Below, one piece after another: positions 1-10,535 of a DNA stretch of 64,000 nt (positions within the stretch are counted from its first letter, which is position 1; every line of letters begins with the position of its first letter). The notes below the pieces were generated by a model. That model was given only the letters and a program-made list of their open reading frames with translations. It was not told the DNA's origin and did no database searches. Source of the stretch: Ceratopteris richardii (Eukaryota; Streptophyta; Polypodiopsida; Polypodiales; Pteridaceae); assembly GCA_020310875.1 (NCBI GenBank), contig CM035422.1, positions 50,501,607 to 50,565,606 on the forward strand. The letters are read 5' to 3'. A program made the translations under genes and the position numbers.

Positions 1-603
1 CAAAGATAGTCAATAGTGGAAGGTCAGACTGGGACAAACAATTGCATCATGCAATTTGGGCCGTCTGTGTCACTTACAAGAATGCCATTGGAACTACCCC
101 ATTCAATCTAGTGTATGGACATAATGCAATTCTGCCAATTGATTTTTTAGTGCCAACTTTGAGAGTAGCCCTTATCTAAGCAACTAGACCAAATAGAGAA
201 GTTGCATGAGACTAGGATAGAGGCTGTGGCAGGAATTTATGCAGCCAAGAGAAGACAAAAGGCGTAATATGATGCGCACATCAAAGACAAAGGACTAAAA
301 GAAGGAGATTTAGTCTTGGTCTACACCTTGAAGCAACATGCCAAGAAGCTACAAAAATGCGGATATGGACCTCTAATCATCAATAGGATTTCTACTAGTG
401 GAGCAGTTAATCTAGCTACTCTGGATGGAGATGTTCTTCTTAACTACATAAGTGGATGTTGAGTAAAACATTATATGGAGCCATTGATGGACCAAATGTT
501 AGCATGACTTGTAGGTGCACAAAATAGGAAGAGAGAGGAAGAGCGGATTAGAGAGGAAGCATGACAAGAAGCCTTATAACGCATCAAGAAATGGAAAGAG
601 TGG
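1..603 (+). pseudogene. Integrase C-terminal remnant (Gy1 copy 1)
   Basis: The frame starting at base 3 reads RSDWDKQLHH, then PFNLVYGHNAILPIDFL, which matches the end of the integrase core of the Gy1 copy at 58012-59055. It stops near 177. A shifted frame continues with GIYAAKRRQKA and then, near 310-410, KQHAKKLQKCGYGPLIIN and ISTSGAVNLATLDGD, the GPxx-type C-terminal integrase domain. Several stops (near 177, 266 and 461) and at least one frameshift make it non-functional. The catalytic core lies outside the window. The family assignment is well supported by the paralog; the exact ends are approximate. Confidence 0.75.
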
Positions 604-1437
604 ATGAAGCAAAGAGATGAACGGTATCTACAAGGAGAAGTGCCAATTCCCATGGCTAACTATCAGGCTCACACGTGTCACACAATCAATGTCTGCATGT
701 CCCAGCCATACTTAAACCTAGGAATTGGAATGATGGAGTATCAGCTAATGGATGCCTTGATAGATTCAGGAGCAGCACTCAGTTGCATACGAAGTACGTT
801 CATCACATATCTTCAAATGATGATAGCACCTACGAAAGCATACATGATAGGTGTGGGAGGTCAAGTTATAACATGCATTGGAGAAGCCACAGTATCCCTC
901 CACCTAGGAAATTCAACTATGGAACGAGCTCTAGTGTGCAGAGATGAGGATCTAATAGAAAAACCAAAGCAACTCTTGAGAGTATGGCTTCCAAGGTCAT
1001 TGATAGAGGCCCAAAGAACTCGACAACAAATATGGATCCCAAAGAACGTCAAACAAGTGGCCACTCCAGAGATAGACAAGCAAGGGAAGACATTATATCG
1101 ACACACTAGCACCATGCAACCATGCAAGACTAGTCACACATATCGGAGAAATAGGAATCCAATGACTCGCACAACAAAAAAGGCAAAAGAAGCTCCTGCA
1201 GCACAACGAAATGAGGAGAAGATGAGGCTTAAAACCTCTACTACAAAATGGATATGGAAACCAAAGCAACAACAAGGAATGGAACAACAGAACGAAGAAA
1301 ATTTCTTTTGCACACATGAAGTCTCAAATGCACCTAAAGCATGCATGATAGGGCCACATTACGAGGCCTTGCATTTAGCACAAGAGGTACATCATAAAAC
1401 TAGTGGTGCACATTCCCCACGTGGGGATAGGTCATAG
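604..1437 (+). CDS. Post-integrase aspartic-protease-like ORF, Gy1 copy 1
   Basis: This 277-residue frame lies directly downstream of the integrase tail. Residues about 48-110 form a retropepsin-like unit: an active-site-like DSGA at residues 54-57 after MDALI, then a glycine-rich AYMIGVGG flap-like region and a beta-rich LHLGNSTMERALVCRDEDL block. The paralog at 56495-57955 shares DSGA, AYLIGLGG and LVCQDEDL, so the similarity is by descent. The usual downstream LGQDW block (the paralog has LVLGQDWIY) is missing here; the sequence jumps from EDLIEKP to QLLRVW, so this copy carries an internal deletion. The tail is basic and has tryptophan motifs (IWIPK, IWKPK). The methionine start is only the first in frame; ancestrally the domain was probably fused to integrase. 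Confidence 0.6.
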   Translation: MKQRDERYLQGEVPIPMANYQAHTCHTINVCMSQPYLNLGIGMMEYQLMDALIDSGAALSCIRSTFITYLQMMIAPTKAYMIGVGGQVITCIGEATVSLHLGNSTMERALVCRDEDLIEKPKQLLRVWLPRSLIEAQRTRQQIWIPKNVKQVATPEIDKQGKTLYRHTSTMQPCKTSHTYRRNRNPMTRTTKKAKEAPAAQRNEEKMRLKTSTTKWIWKPKQQQGMEQQNEENFFCTHEVSNAPKACMIGPHYEALHLAQEVHHKTSGAHSPRGDRS

Positions 1438-1540
1438 CTTTTACTTCCATAGGAATGGACCTACTATGTAAATAAATAAATGATTCGGGTACACTAATTT
1501 TTTGCTTTCTTTTCATGAGTAAAAATAAAAAAATTATCAT

Positions 1541-2563
1541 GTGATGGCTTCTGAAGACTCTAAGGCTACCATTCAAGAGGAAGTGTTGGAATTCCCTTTG
1601 CAAAGCATGACTAAAGCAAAAGGCCATTGGTTTAGAGAAGACCAACCAGCAGGGGATTACTTATTCCTCGTGACCATCAAAATTATGGACATGGATCATC
1701 AGTTCCCCGTGATGTCCAAAAACTTCAAGGTAGTACATGAGCTCCCATCAACCATGGACATTATGAAGAAAGTGGGGATACATAAGTATTTTGAGTGGCC
1801 GATCTATAAACCTAATTTTCAACGATGTACACAAGTTATGAACACTTTGCAGCCGGCCTTGCATGATCCATTGATACCGGAAGCAAGAGTCATGGATGGA
1901 GGAGGGCAATGGGTCATTATCCAATTTACACATGAACTAATTAAGGAAGCATTTGGATGGGAGAAGGATGGAAACACGGTATTGAAAGAAGAAAGCTGCA
2001 GAGCAAAGACCCAAACATTCAATGACATTAATCGCATTGATATTGAGGAAGAAGTGAGACTCATCCATCAACACTTCTGCTTTCCCAACATGCAGAGGTA
2101 CACTACTCCACAAAAGATCATTGCGCAAATGCTGTTTCGCGCTATTAAGAAAATTGGAAATCAAGTCAACATGACTCCATACATTCAAGAATGGCTATTC
2201 GAGGCAAAGAAGCAGTGGAATCACAAGAAGTTTTTGAATGGCAGTATTGCCTTGAATATATTGATATATCATGCATTGGGAATTAGAGAGCATTTGAGAG
2301 AGATGCCATCATCAGAAGCCATGGCCAAATATGCAAAGGTTGCAACAGTCCCAAGGAAGAAAAAGGGAGTCAAGTTCATTGAGGAGCCAGAAACAAGCTC
2401 CCAACCTAGAATGAGAGGTACGAAGAGGTTAAGGGAAATGCTGCAGGTGGAAGCAGAAGTTCCAACCACGAAAAGAGCACATGTGCTTCTAAGAACGAGA
2501 CTTGAAGACCGTCAACCTATCACAAAAGAAGAATTGGCCAAAGCAATGGGAGCCACACACTAG
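1541..2563 (+). CDS. Gy1 accessory ORF A (Transposase_32/Athila-like), copy 1
   Basis: This is an uninterrupted 340-residue frame starting with two methionines. It has clear relatives at 24625-25560 (+) and 48032-49426 (-): GIHKYFEWPIYKPNFQRC here corresponds to GLYDYFKAELPKPDFLRC there. The middle (about residues 165-245: an LIHQHFCFP block, then TPQKIIAQMLFRAIKK, then a short loop and LIYHALGI) resembles the plant Transposase_32 or Athila accessory protein pattern, where a predicted helical unit ends in a leucine/isoleucine-rich strand and a G-(V/I). That assignment is by eye. The C-terminus is basic (KKKGVKF, RGTKRLRE). No signal peptide, membrane segment or catalytic motif is visible, so an envelope role is not supported. 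It sits 104 bp after the protease-like ORF. Confidence 0.6.
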   Translation: MMASEDSKATIQEEVLEFPLQSMTKAKGHWFREDQPAGDYLFLVTIKIMDMDHQFPVMSKNFKVVHELPSTMDIMKKVGIHKYFEWPIYKPNFQRCTQVMNTLQPALHDPLIPEARVMDGGGQWVIIQFTHELIKEAFGWEKDGNTVLKEESCRAKTQTFNDINRIDIEEEVRLIHQHFCFPNMQRYTTPQKIIAQMLFRAIKKIGNQVNMTPYIQEWLFEAKKQWNHKKFLNGSIALNILIYHALGIREHLREMPSSEAMAKYAKVATVPRKKKGVKFIEEPETSSQPRMRGTKRLREMLQVEAEVPTTKRAHVLLRTRLEDRQPITKEELAKAMGATH

Positions 2564-3972
2564 TACACCGAAGGCCAAGTCAATCTATCAGCATAGGGAC
2601 ACCATTACCAACAAGACCATCAAGATATAGAACAACAAAAAAGGCTGACCAAGGTGCATAGATACAGGGAATTGGGTTTATTAAATTCAAGCTCATCATC
2701 AGATGCACAAGAAGAACCAGACACCTCCTTGTTGAATGTGGACATTTGAAGTGAGCCCAAGGATGATGGACAATGGGAGGAGTTAAATGAAGTGAACAAG
2801 ACTACACAAGTGGGAGAAATGAAAGTGGATCAAACGCCCATCAACTCCAGCCAAGACAAGGAAGGAAAGGAGGTCTCCCAAGAACGAGTACATGTCATCA
2901 AGTTAAATGAAGCTTCTAACATTCAAATCCAAAAGACCCTGCTTGTAGGAGAGGCATTATTCAAAAATCCCAAGGAAGAAGCAAAAGATAATACGATGGA
3001 AGAGTCAGAGCCCTTTACACCAATAAGGTTAGTGGCAGAACCCTCCCCTATGGATGTTACATTTCAAGGGAGTGCCATGAAGGTCGTTAATAAGGATGAC
3101 GAAAACAAAGAACAGAAAGTGCAGCTCCAAATTAGACAACCATATAATGAGACTGTACATGTGGAGCACAGAAAGGATGTACAAACAAGGGAAGCTCCAA
3201 GCATACCAAAAACTTGGTTAAATGTGGACATTGCTCAACTCAAGCCAGTGGTGCAACACATGATACAAACTGCAATGGACACTCAGCAATCAATGCTTGA
3301 GGCTGATGCCAATTATGACAGGGAAATGCGAGAAAAATGCCAGTTCCAAGAGATCGGTGAGAATCTCTCTGCCCAATTAATTCAAGCACAAAAGAGCATA
3401 GTAGAGAAAGAGAAGGCCGTCTAAGAAGTCAAGCAGCAATACAACACACTAGAGACAGAAAATCAGAAACTAAAAGACCAACTATAGGATTTACAAGGGA
3501 AATGTGATGCTAGCGAGGCCGAGAAAACACACATGAATGCCAGAAGCAAAATATTAGAATCACAAATCAAAATATACATGGAAGAGGCAGAGAACTTACG
3601 AAACAGAAACAAGGAGCTGATGACAACCCTTCTCTGTAATCAACTGATAGAAGCTCCAGAAGTGCTAGAAAAGAACACCAAAGCATTGGAAGAAAAGATA
3701 GCTAGGTATGAAGATCAGCTCAAGCAGGAGCAGGCCATTATCGTAGAGTGGGAGAAAAGGTAGATGAATGATACTGCGGAACTGAGGAAGAAGTGGAAGA
3801 CAGCCAAAAATAGGTATATAGCACAATGTAAATAAGACATTGATCAACTCGCTGTCGTAGGAGAAGAACTCCTCAAAAACAAAGAAACAATTTTGAAAGC
3901 TATAGAGGAGATTAAAGACAAAGATGAATTGATCCAGCAACTACAGGACCAACTAGCAGAGGGACACCAGTA
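2564..3972 (+). pseudogene. Gy1 accessory ORF B, coiled-coil part, copy 1
   Basis: A series of frames (2640-2750, 2792-3424, 3533-3763 and a piece to about 3970) is separated by in-frame stops (near 2748, 3422, 3485, 3762 and 3834). Together they encode a hydrophilic linker (QKRLTKVHRYRELGLLNSSS, shared with copy 2 at 25650-25720) and then a long charged, glutamate/lysine/glutamine-rich stretch with heptad character, typical of a coiled coil. Paralogous coiled coils occur at 37380-37890 (+) and 46264-47304 (-). The ancestral protein was probably one long polypeptide continuous with, or just after, ORF A. Here it is decayed. Confidence 0.55.
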
Positions 3973-3987
3973 GTTCCACACTCCACA

Positions 3988-5135
3988 ATGGCTACTGAGG
4001 AGATTGAGGTACGTCCTCTCTCTCCCCCCTTATATCATTCACCGAGAAGGGAGGAAACGGAGATCCACTCTGAACGACATCATCGGGATATTGCAAAACT
4101 AAGACGGAATGAAAGGGCACTACTGGTGTCCCAACTTACAGAAGATTTTGAAGATCAAGTGGTAAAAGTCATGAAGGAAGCGAGGATCAAGAGCAAGAAT
4201 TTGGATTAAATAATGAGACCATTCAATGTACCATATGGTTTACTTAAAGAGCAAACACGACAAACATGCAAACATTCACCTACTCTCAAGAGGAATTCGA
4301 CAAAGCTGATCCCATATGGAGAAGGAAGGTTTTGGAGAAGAATCCGACCCTAAGGGTACATTGGGAATCATCACCATACATACTTCAGGTAAATCCATCT
4401 TTTTGCCTAGTACCCAGAAGACGGTCCTGGATGCAATTTTGGGAAGGTCAGCGCCAGGGAAGCATCAATAATCAGTGGCTCAACTATCCATTACTACCGA
4501 GTCCACCTCATGATTATCTACCTATAGAAGAATACATGATCAAGACCATTGAATTTTGGATAGATCGCTATGCCACTGTACCGGATCTAGCCATTAAGAT
4601 GACTAATAAGATTTTGAGCATGTTACTTATAGTTATTAAAGTGTTTTAGCACGCTCAATATACTCTTTTGAACTTCATCGAAATTAATCAGGGATTAGAT
4701 GCCCTCATTTTTTATCTATCAACTATACCGAGCCGATTAACACTTATGGCTATATACTCAAGGCTTATGTTTTTGCCAAGTATCTACATGCAGACATTTG
4801 AAGAAGCATTCCTCAGAGGATTTTTTGAAATTGACTCTGAAACTTTTGTCAAAATGTCTTAAAATCTTAATGCAAGGATGGTGGCCTATGAATTCAGTTT
4901 CTTTGTAGATCATAGACAGGCACCAGAAGATGGGGTCAATTCGAGTCAATGGAAAGAATTCATGTTATGTCATGCCAATCTACTTAATCAACGAGAGCAG
5001 CAAGTCATTCAGACATACTCACATCACCACAAAAAGCCTGTTGGGGAAAACAGAGTTCAGGAGGAGGGACGTGTGGAAGGGGAATCAAGCAAAAAGAGAA
5101 GAAGAAGAAAATCAAAGACTAAAACTACTCAGTAA
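3988..5135 (+). pseudogene. Gy1 accessory ORF B, WLNY domain, copy 1
   Basis: Frames 3988-4209, 4266-4649, 4668-4862 and 4878-5135 are remnants of one domain. The core is NPSFCLVPRRRSW, then QWLNYPLLPSPPHDYLPIEE and a hydrophobic helix. The paralogs read YNPCWGPVPRCRSW / DWLNYSYFTPPTG (38440-38580) and YNPSYCPVFRRRSW / KWLNYVYLAPPHG (40370-40500, minus). Downstream, LPSIYMQTFEEAFLRGFFE matches LPACFKQTFEEMFITGFWE in the minus-strand copy. The C-terminus is lysine/arginine-rich. The domain matches no family I know. Stops and frameshifts make it inactive. Confidence 0.55.
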
Positions 5136-5355
5136 GAAATGAAGCCTATAAAGAGAAAGACCAACTCTCTGCCCAAAGCCCCGCAGGGGCACGCATGAGG
5201 CAACAACACCAAAGATCCAGGCCTTGAGGAGTGGAATTAAAGAAGATAACAACCAGGACATTTCATGGGAGGTTGCACACAACTTCCTCATCCACTAGGA
5301 GCTCGTAATGAAGCGAAACAAGTACAGGAAAGAAACAACACACGAAGGACTCTTC

Positions 5356-5427
5356 ATCGGATAAGATAACCAATTGTCTGAAGGTCCTAGTTGCCTCCTC
5401 GTCCACTGGATGCATGCGATCGGAAGA
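5356..5427 (-). other. Exon-like 72-nt repeat, unit 2
   Basis: Read on the minus strand, these 72 nt encode MHPVDEEATRTFRQLV in an open frame. They align without gaps to the unit at 5745-5816 (shared P, EEA, RT, V and L positions). The gene of origin is not recognised. Confidence 0.3.
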
Positions 5428-5744
5428 AATGGAATAGGTCCTAGAGGATGACAAAGAAGATTCAAGAATAGGACCTTTAAAATGTAATGCTCTCTTAAAA
5501 GAGAGTAGAGGTCAGCAAATTAAGAAGTGCGGTGGCAGAAAGTAAACAGGTTCAAAGCAATACAACAGGTCAAATGTGTAAAGATAAAGAAAAACCAGAA
5601 GAACAAAAGCTAGAAAGAGGCAGAGGCTGAAAAGTTGAAGAGAGTAACTAAGAACATCACATTCTTAGCCATTGATGGCATGCATGGGAGCCCGACTTAA
5701 TACAGCAAGGAATACCAAGGGGCGAACAAAAGCAAAGGACATAC

Positions 5745-5816
5745 CTCAAATAAAGTAACAAATTCTTTGACAGTCCTTATTGCTTCTTCGACCGCTGGGT
5801 AAGTGTATTCAGAAGC
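5745..5816 (-). other. Exon-like 72-nt repeat, unit 1
   Basis: On the minus strand these 24 codons (YTYPAVEEAIRTVKEFV in the middle) are preceded by TTTTTTAAG and followed directly by GTATGT, a good acceptor and donor pair, so this could be a phase-0 exon. It is diverged from the unit at 5356-5427. A captured host-gene fragment is one reading; chance coding potential inside a repeat is another. Confidence 0.3.
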
Positions 5817-6119
5817 CTTAAAAAAGCTACAAACAAAAAGCAAAAGACTGTCAAGGGACGACAAAGACAAAGAGGGGGAGAGTGTTGCAGAGTAAAGAGG
5901 CACAAAAGGGGAGCCCCAAAATTTTAAAATTAATGGGCATATTTTTCTTCTTCAAAATCCTAGGAAATTCCCTAAAAGCTATGTAAATGCACTAGAGGAG
6001 TCCTCTAGATGCATAATCCCAAATCATTGTAACATACTTCTTGTAAAATAGTAGGAAATTAGAGATTAGCCAATACAGTGTCGGTCACTTGTGTGAAAGG
6101 ACCATTTTTAGGGCACATG

Positions 6120-6127
6120 TATATAAG
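6120..6127 (+). promoter_or_regulatory. TATA box in LTR-like sequence
   Basis: TATATAAG follows a CAAT-like segment (agccaatac near 6068) and precedes TG/CT-rich sequence. This arrangement fits an LTR or RNA polymerase II promoter on the plus strand. No transcript evidence is available. Confidence 0.4.
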
Positions 6128-6764
6128 TCACTTTGTGACTCTTTGTAAGGACTTTTTGCCATTGTGAAGAAGGAGAGCTCTTGAATTTCGAATTTGCTTC
6201 TTTCCTATAGTTTTTCATCTTCTCTATGATCTTTTGTGTGTGTGTGAAGCTTGGAATGTGTATGTAGGACTATTGTCTACCCCTCCCCATCACTTTTGAG
6301 CTACTGTAGTGTGTGTGTGAGCAAATACGAGTTGTGTAGTGAGTGTGTGTGTTTCCTGCCATTCACTGTTTTGGTCATAACTTCAAGAGCGGTTGTCAAA
6401 TTTGAGTGAAAATACGGCCAATAGATGTGTCTCATCAAGAGCTTCGAAATGAACTCAGTATTGGCCATATTCGGAGTTCAGAGCTGGGAGATACATTCGA
6501 ATTTGTGAAAACTATTGTAAGTGGTATCACGGCAGACACTTTTAGAGGTTACATGAGTTGGAGAGGTAGTTGAGTCTTTTCTCATGCATATTGGCTGAAC
6601 CACTTCATTATCCATCATGAGTGCACAAGTCCTCATACACTTGGTTAGGTTGGTTCTTCGGATTGATAATTAAGCGTGTGTCAATCCACCACTATACGCA
6701 CTTGTGTGACAAATGAGATTTAGTCTCTTTGGCACAAGTCCCTAAGACCTCGTGACTTAGGTAC

Positions 6765-6934
6765 ACACCACTCCTATGGATACAGGTTTATGATTCAGTC
6801 TTCATGATGCTGGAGATGCATTTGATGTTGTTCTCTATTAGTAGCCTACTGGATGCTTGATTCACTTATGCATTACTTGGCCAAATATTTAGCTTGTTGT
6901 CTCATAGATGACTAGGTTTATGCATTTCCAAGGT
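6765..6934 (+). pseudogene. CoC copia RT/RNase H fragment, left part
   Basis: From CCACTCCTATGG onward this stretch matches, base by base with many substitutions, the reverse complement of the minus-strand CoC copy near 33840-33990 (GGATGCTTGATT, TTATGCATTAC, TTTGTTGTCTCA). It stops at the CoA insertion and resumes at 11660-11665, so the two parts are one fragment split by CoA. The upstream pol of this copy is missing. Reading frames are broken. Confidence 0.6.
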
Positions 6935-7304
6935 TGTTGAGATATCAAGCTTAACATGTGATGATCTAGGATGACACGTATCACTTTTTTATTTCTCTGA
7001 CATGTATAGTGGTCATGCTGATATATGTCAGGGATACTTCATTAGATTTATCTATTGAGAGTGATGGCAAATTTGTTTCTTGCTAGCTCACTCATTTGTG
7101 AACATTAGGTTTTTCCTTATGTAATAGACTTTATATATTGCAGTAGTTGTATTCTTGTTTTTAGGTATTTCTTGTACATTCCTTTTTATGTAATAGAAGA
7201 AGAAGAAGAAGATCATTCTTCCTTGCCTCAATCTGTGTGTGTGCTTCTCCTTGAGAGTGAGAGTGTGTGTGTAAGCTCTCTTCCTTATCTCCTTCCTCGG
7301 GAAA
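6935..7304 (+). repeat. CoA 5' LTR
   Basis: About 370 bp, starting TGTTGAGATATC. The related minus-strand LTR at 23540-23915 ends in CTTGTGACA just before its primer site, which fixes the end here at about 7304 despite local decay. A TATA-like TATATAT lies at 7132-7138. The internal GAA run is short (7197-7212) compared with the 3' LTR. Confidence 0.8.
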
Positions 7305-7316
7305 TGGTATAAGAGC
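7305..7316 (+). other. CoA primer-binding site
   Basis: TGGTATAAGAGC differs by one base from the initiator tRNA-Met complement TGGTATCAGAGC and lies directly after the LTR. Confidence 0.7.
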
Positions 7317-7746
7317 CAACGTGGCTGTAGAGAGCTCGTGGAGAAGGCGATGGTGAAGACTACGCGGAAAGGCATGGAGAAAACTCGATTCACAAATGAC
7401 CTCTGTTTGCTATGAAAATCGACGTGAAGGTAGAAGACCTCAAAATATTTTTGTGAGTGACCCTTCACTCGTTTTTGTTAGATCAAATTTTCGGAGCCAT
7501 CTCGACCTCCGTTTTGAGCCCGCAAGGTTGGGCCCACAAAAAAACCAGGTCAGTTTTAAAAACTATAACTTGCCCTATGTTCGAAAACACTCATATATTC
7601 TAACTCCAGAATTTCAAGTGATTCCGTGTATTGTTGATACATGAAAACTCTGTTTTTCTGAGATTGAATTGTCACGTCATAGTGTGATAGTGTTCAAGAA
7701 AAAGTGTTGGTTGTAGTGTTTTGCAGTGTTGAGAGTTGTTGTAGAG
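7317..7746 (+). other. CoA untranslated leader
   Basis: About 430 bp between primer site and gag start. The same leader is present in reverse at 23137-23527. I see no convincing coding content. Confidence 0.5.
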
Positions 7747-8213
7747 ATGGCAAACGCAGATGGAATGAATCAGCTTAGGAGTGATAAGCTAGATAATAAC
7801 GACTTCCATGCTTGGAGATTCAAAATGACAATTTTTCTAATGGGAAAAAGGCTACTAGAAGTACATCGAAGGAGAGAACGAAAATGCTCCACAGTTACTA
7901 GAGAGGAATCAGATTGCGGACCAGTTAAGAGCATATGAGGAATGGAATCAAGGAGCACCAAAGGTAATGTATTGGCTATCTAGTAGCATACAAGATAGCA
8001 TGGTTGGGCACATATAGGATGCCAAGGCTTCGAAAGAGGCTTGTAATAGTTTGGTCACTTTGTATGAGATTAATACAAAAGCACGAAAATTGCAACTCAA
8101 GAATGAGCTGCATACATTGGAAAAGAAGAGCATGTCAAAAATTGCAAGTTCCTGGATATGTTGAAACAAGTGATGATACATCGCATCCTATCGAGCATAC
8201 ATGAAACACAACA
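7747..8213 (+). pseudogene. CoA gag remnant (UBN2-type), frameshifted
   Basis: The start MANADGMNQL and the following FHAWRFKMTIFLMGK are the typical N-terminus of a copia Gag. The related fragment at 22913-23136 continues GHWKYIEGEN, while here the frame shifts at about 7850 (KRLLEVHRRR). Later frames carry ELHTLEKKSMSKIASS, the helical part of the UBN2 domain. The sequence then passes almost directly to the post-protease region (HLVDVLHVPNITKNLVF), so the CCHC zinc knuckle and the protease active site are deleted. This makes CoA incapable of autonomous maturation. Confidence 0.7.
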
Positions 8214-9564
8214 TTGTCTATGGAGGACGAGAAGGTAAAACATCTTGTTGATGTGTTGCATGTTCCAAACATAACAAAGAATCTGGTTTTTGTTGGACAA
8301 ATGGTTGACCAAGGACTACAAGTTAGGTTCAATGCTGATGGGTTATATGTAGAAGAGTACAAACAAGGTGGACGATTAATTGCCAAAGGAAATAAAGTGG
8401 GTAGGATGTTCACCTTAAATGTGAAAATTCTTGAAATGAATGCATCCATGTTTGCAAAAGGTGCAGGAGTTATTGCTGATATAGAGATCTGGCACAAAAG
8501 AATCGGACATGCAAATCTGCAAAGGCTGAAATTGATGCAGTCAAAGGAGATCGTTCATGGACGACCAATGTTCAAGGTTGTAGAGATGCAGAAGGTATGT
8601 GCAACATGTCAATTTCCTAAACAATCAAGATCATAGTTTTTGCATGACAAGCATGTTAGTGAAAATGTGCTAGAGATAGTACATACAGATGTTTGGGGTC
8701 CTGCAAAGACCACATCTATGGGCGGTTGTAGGTTTTATGTTACTTTCATTGATGACCATACACAGAAAGTGTGGGTATATTTCATGAAAGAGAAGAGTAA
8801 GGTGTTCACTCACTTCCAAAATTTTAAAGCTATGGTGGAAAAGCAGACAGAGAACTATATTCAAACATTAAGGTCTGATGGAGGACGTGAATACATGTCA
8901 AATGAGTTCAACAACTTTCTTAAAAGTCATGGAATTCGACATCAGGCTTCATGCAGGTACACACCACAACAGAATGGTATTGCTCAACACAAAAACAAAC
9001 ATATTGTAGAAATAGCAAGAGCCTTGATGGCTGAGAAGAATATGCCTCATTGTTATTGGGCAGTAGCAGCTGTGCATACAACTGTATACATAATGAACAT
9101 AACTCCAACTGCTACTACACATCAGTTACACCTGAGGAAAAGCTCACAGGTAAAAAGCCAAACTTATCACATCGGAAAGTTTTTTGTTGTATTGCATATG
9201 TACATGTTCCAGATGAGCTGAGGATGAAGCTTGATCCAAAAGCAAAAAATGTGTCTTCATTGGATACTCCCTTGAGCAAAAGGGATATAAATGTTATAAC
9301 CCACTCACACGACAAGTGAAGGTGAGTAGAGATGTGGTATTTGATGAGATGTCAAGCTTCTACGTAGATGTCAAAGAAGGAATGAATCTTGAACCAAATG
9401 ACAAAGAAAATGCTAAAAATCAAGTGTAGAATCCAACAAATTCATCAAATACATCCAACAAAGGTAAAGAAAAGCTTTCTGCTGGTAGTAAAACATGTGC
9501 ACGTTTTGAGGATGTTGATGGAGATTCAAGCGGTTTAGAAAAGAGTCTTGATGAGGAACTTGGA
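8214..9564 (+). pseudogene. CoA integrase region, catalytic Glu lost
   Basis: The frame at 8214-8636 carries the end of the protease region and the pre-integrase zinc-binding segment (IWHKRIGHANLQRL ... CATC). 8640-9221 carries the integrase core: the first Asp in VHTDVWGP, the second in LRSDGGREY, and QQNGIAQHKNKH where family members have GVAERxNR. The catalytic Glu is therefore replaced by Gln. A stop near 8634 separates the two parts, and the core loses frame near 9130 (a shifted frame continues to about 9319 with KPNLSHRKVFCCIAYVHVP). Integration in cis would not be possible with this copy. Confidence 0.75.
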
Positions 9565-10535
9565 TTGCCCTCTGTGAAGACTCCAGGAGTCAGAAGGGCA
9601 CATGCAGATGATACAAGGAGAAGTGAACCAGGACCAAGAAGATCCAGGAGGATGCAGAATTCAGTGCAACGATTAGCGTATGACAGTTATATGGCTTGTC
9701 ATTGTGCCTACATGACCAAGGTAATACAAGATGCTGAACCTTCTTGCTTTGAAGATGCAATCGGAAATGTAGATTGGGAAAACGCTATGGATGAGGAGAT
9801 GGCTGTACTTTATGGGAACGATACATGGAAGCTGGTTCCATTGCCACAAGGAAAGAAACCCATAGGCTGCAAATGGGTTTACAAGGTAAAGCATAATGCT
9901 CATGGTAGCATAAGCAGGTATAAAGCACGATTGGTAGCTAAAGGATATGCACAAACATATGGCATTGATTCTGAGGAAACATTTAGCCCTATAACTAAAA
10001 TGTCTACTATCAGAACACTTGTTGCATTAGCTACAACAAAATGATGGACTTTGCATCAGATGGATCTGAAGAATGCTTTCCTACATGGTGAGTTATAGGA
10101 AGAATGATATATGGACTAACCACAAGGATATGAAGATTCAAAGCATCCAGAATATGTTTGCAGGTTGCAAAAGGCTTTGTATGGGCTGACACAAGTTCCT
10201 CGTGCATGGCATGCAAGGATTGCTGATTACTTAACAAGCATTGGGTTTTCTATGTGTGATGTAGATCATTCACTATATGCAAGGAAGGTTGATGATGTCA
10301 TCACGATTATGGCTACTTATGTTGATGGCCTGATTGTAGGTGGTGATAATGAAGAAAGCATCAAAGAGGTAAAGCAACTTCTTATGTAGGAATTTGACAT
10401 GAAATATCTTGGTGTGCTGCACAATTTCTTGGGCATTGAGTTTATTCATACAGAAATAGGTATTTGGATGTCACAAAGGCAATATGCCTTGAATATGCTA
10501 CAGATGTATGGTATGGCTGATTGTAAGCCAATAGC
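9565..10535 (+). pseudogene. CoA reverse transcriptase, broken
   Basis: The frame at 9565-10044 encodes the RT N-terminus (IGCKWVYKVKHN, YKARLVAKGYAQTYGID, TFSPITKMSTIRTLVALA). Stops then interrupt the palm (near 10042, 10096, 10108 and 10114), although LHQMDLKNAFLHGE is readable. 10165-10389 carries KALYGLTQVPRAWHARIAD and the catalytic box as TYVDGL, with YVDD changed to YVDG. Near 10538 the text jumps from ADCKPIA to the RNase H part, so part of the connection is deleted. Confidence 0.75.

Larger units (their letters stand above)
1..5135 (+). mobile_element. Gy1 gypsy copy 1, 3' part
   Basis: This is the 3' portion of a Ty3/gypsy element on the plus strand, cut by the window's left edge. 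In order it holds an integrase tail, a protease-like ORF, accessory ORF A and the broken accessory ORF B. Each part has a diverged counterpart in the same order in the minus-strand Gy1 at 39604-64000. No LTR was identified with certainty; a PPT-like purine run (agaggggga) lies near 5869, followed by LTR-like sequence. The many stop codons mark it as an old copy. Confidence 0.75.
5136..6764. other. Unassigned interval, partly LTR-like
   Basis: No clear ORF is present. From about 5880 the sequence looks like an LTR: a purine run ending in TGTTGC near 5881, an AT-rich block, a TATA box at 6120-6127, TG-rich sequence at 6235-6350, and TGGTATCA near 6522 resembling a copia-type primer site. A second LTR was not found, so ends and family are unknown. 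5356-5816 contains two exon-like repeats described separately. The part just before 6765 gives no recognisable match. Confidence 0.35.

Noticed and set aside
1541..2563. ORF A as an envelope gene
   Set aside because: No signal peptide, membrane helix or furin-like site in any copy; the helical pattern fits a Transposase_32-like accessory protein better.
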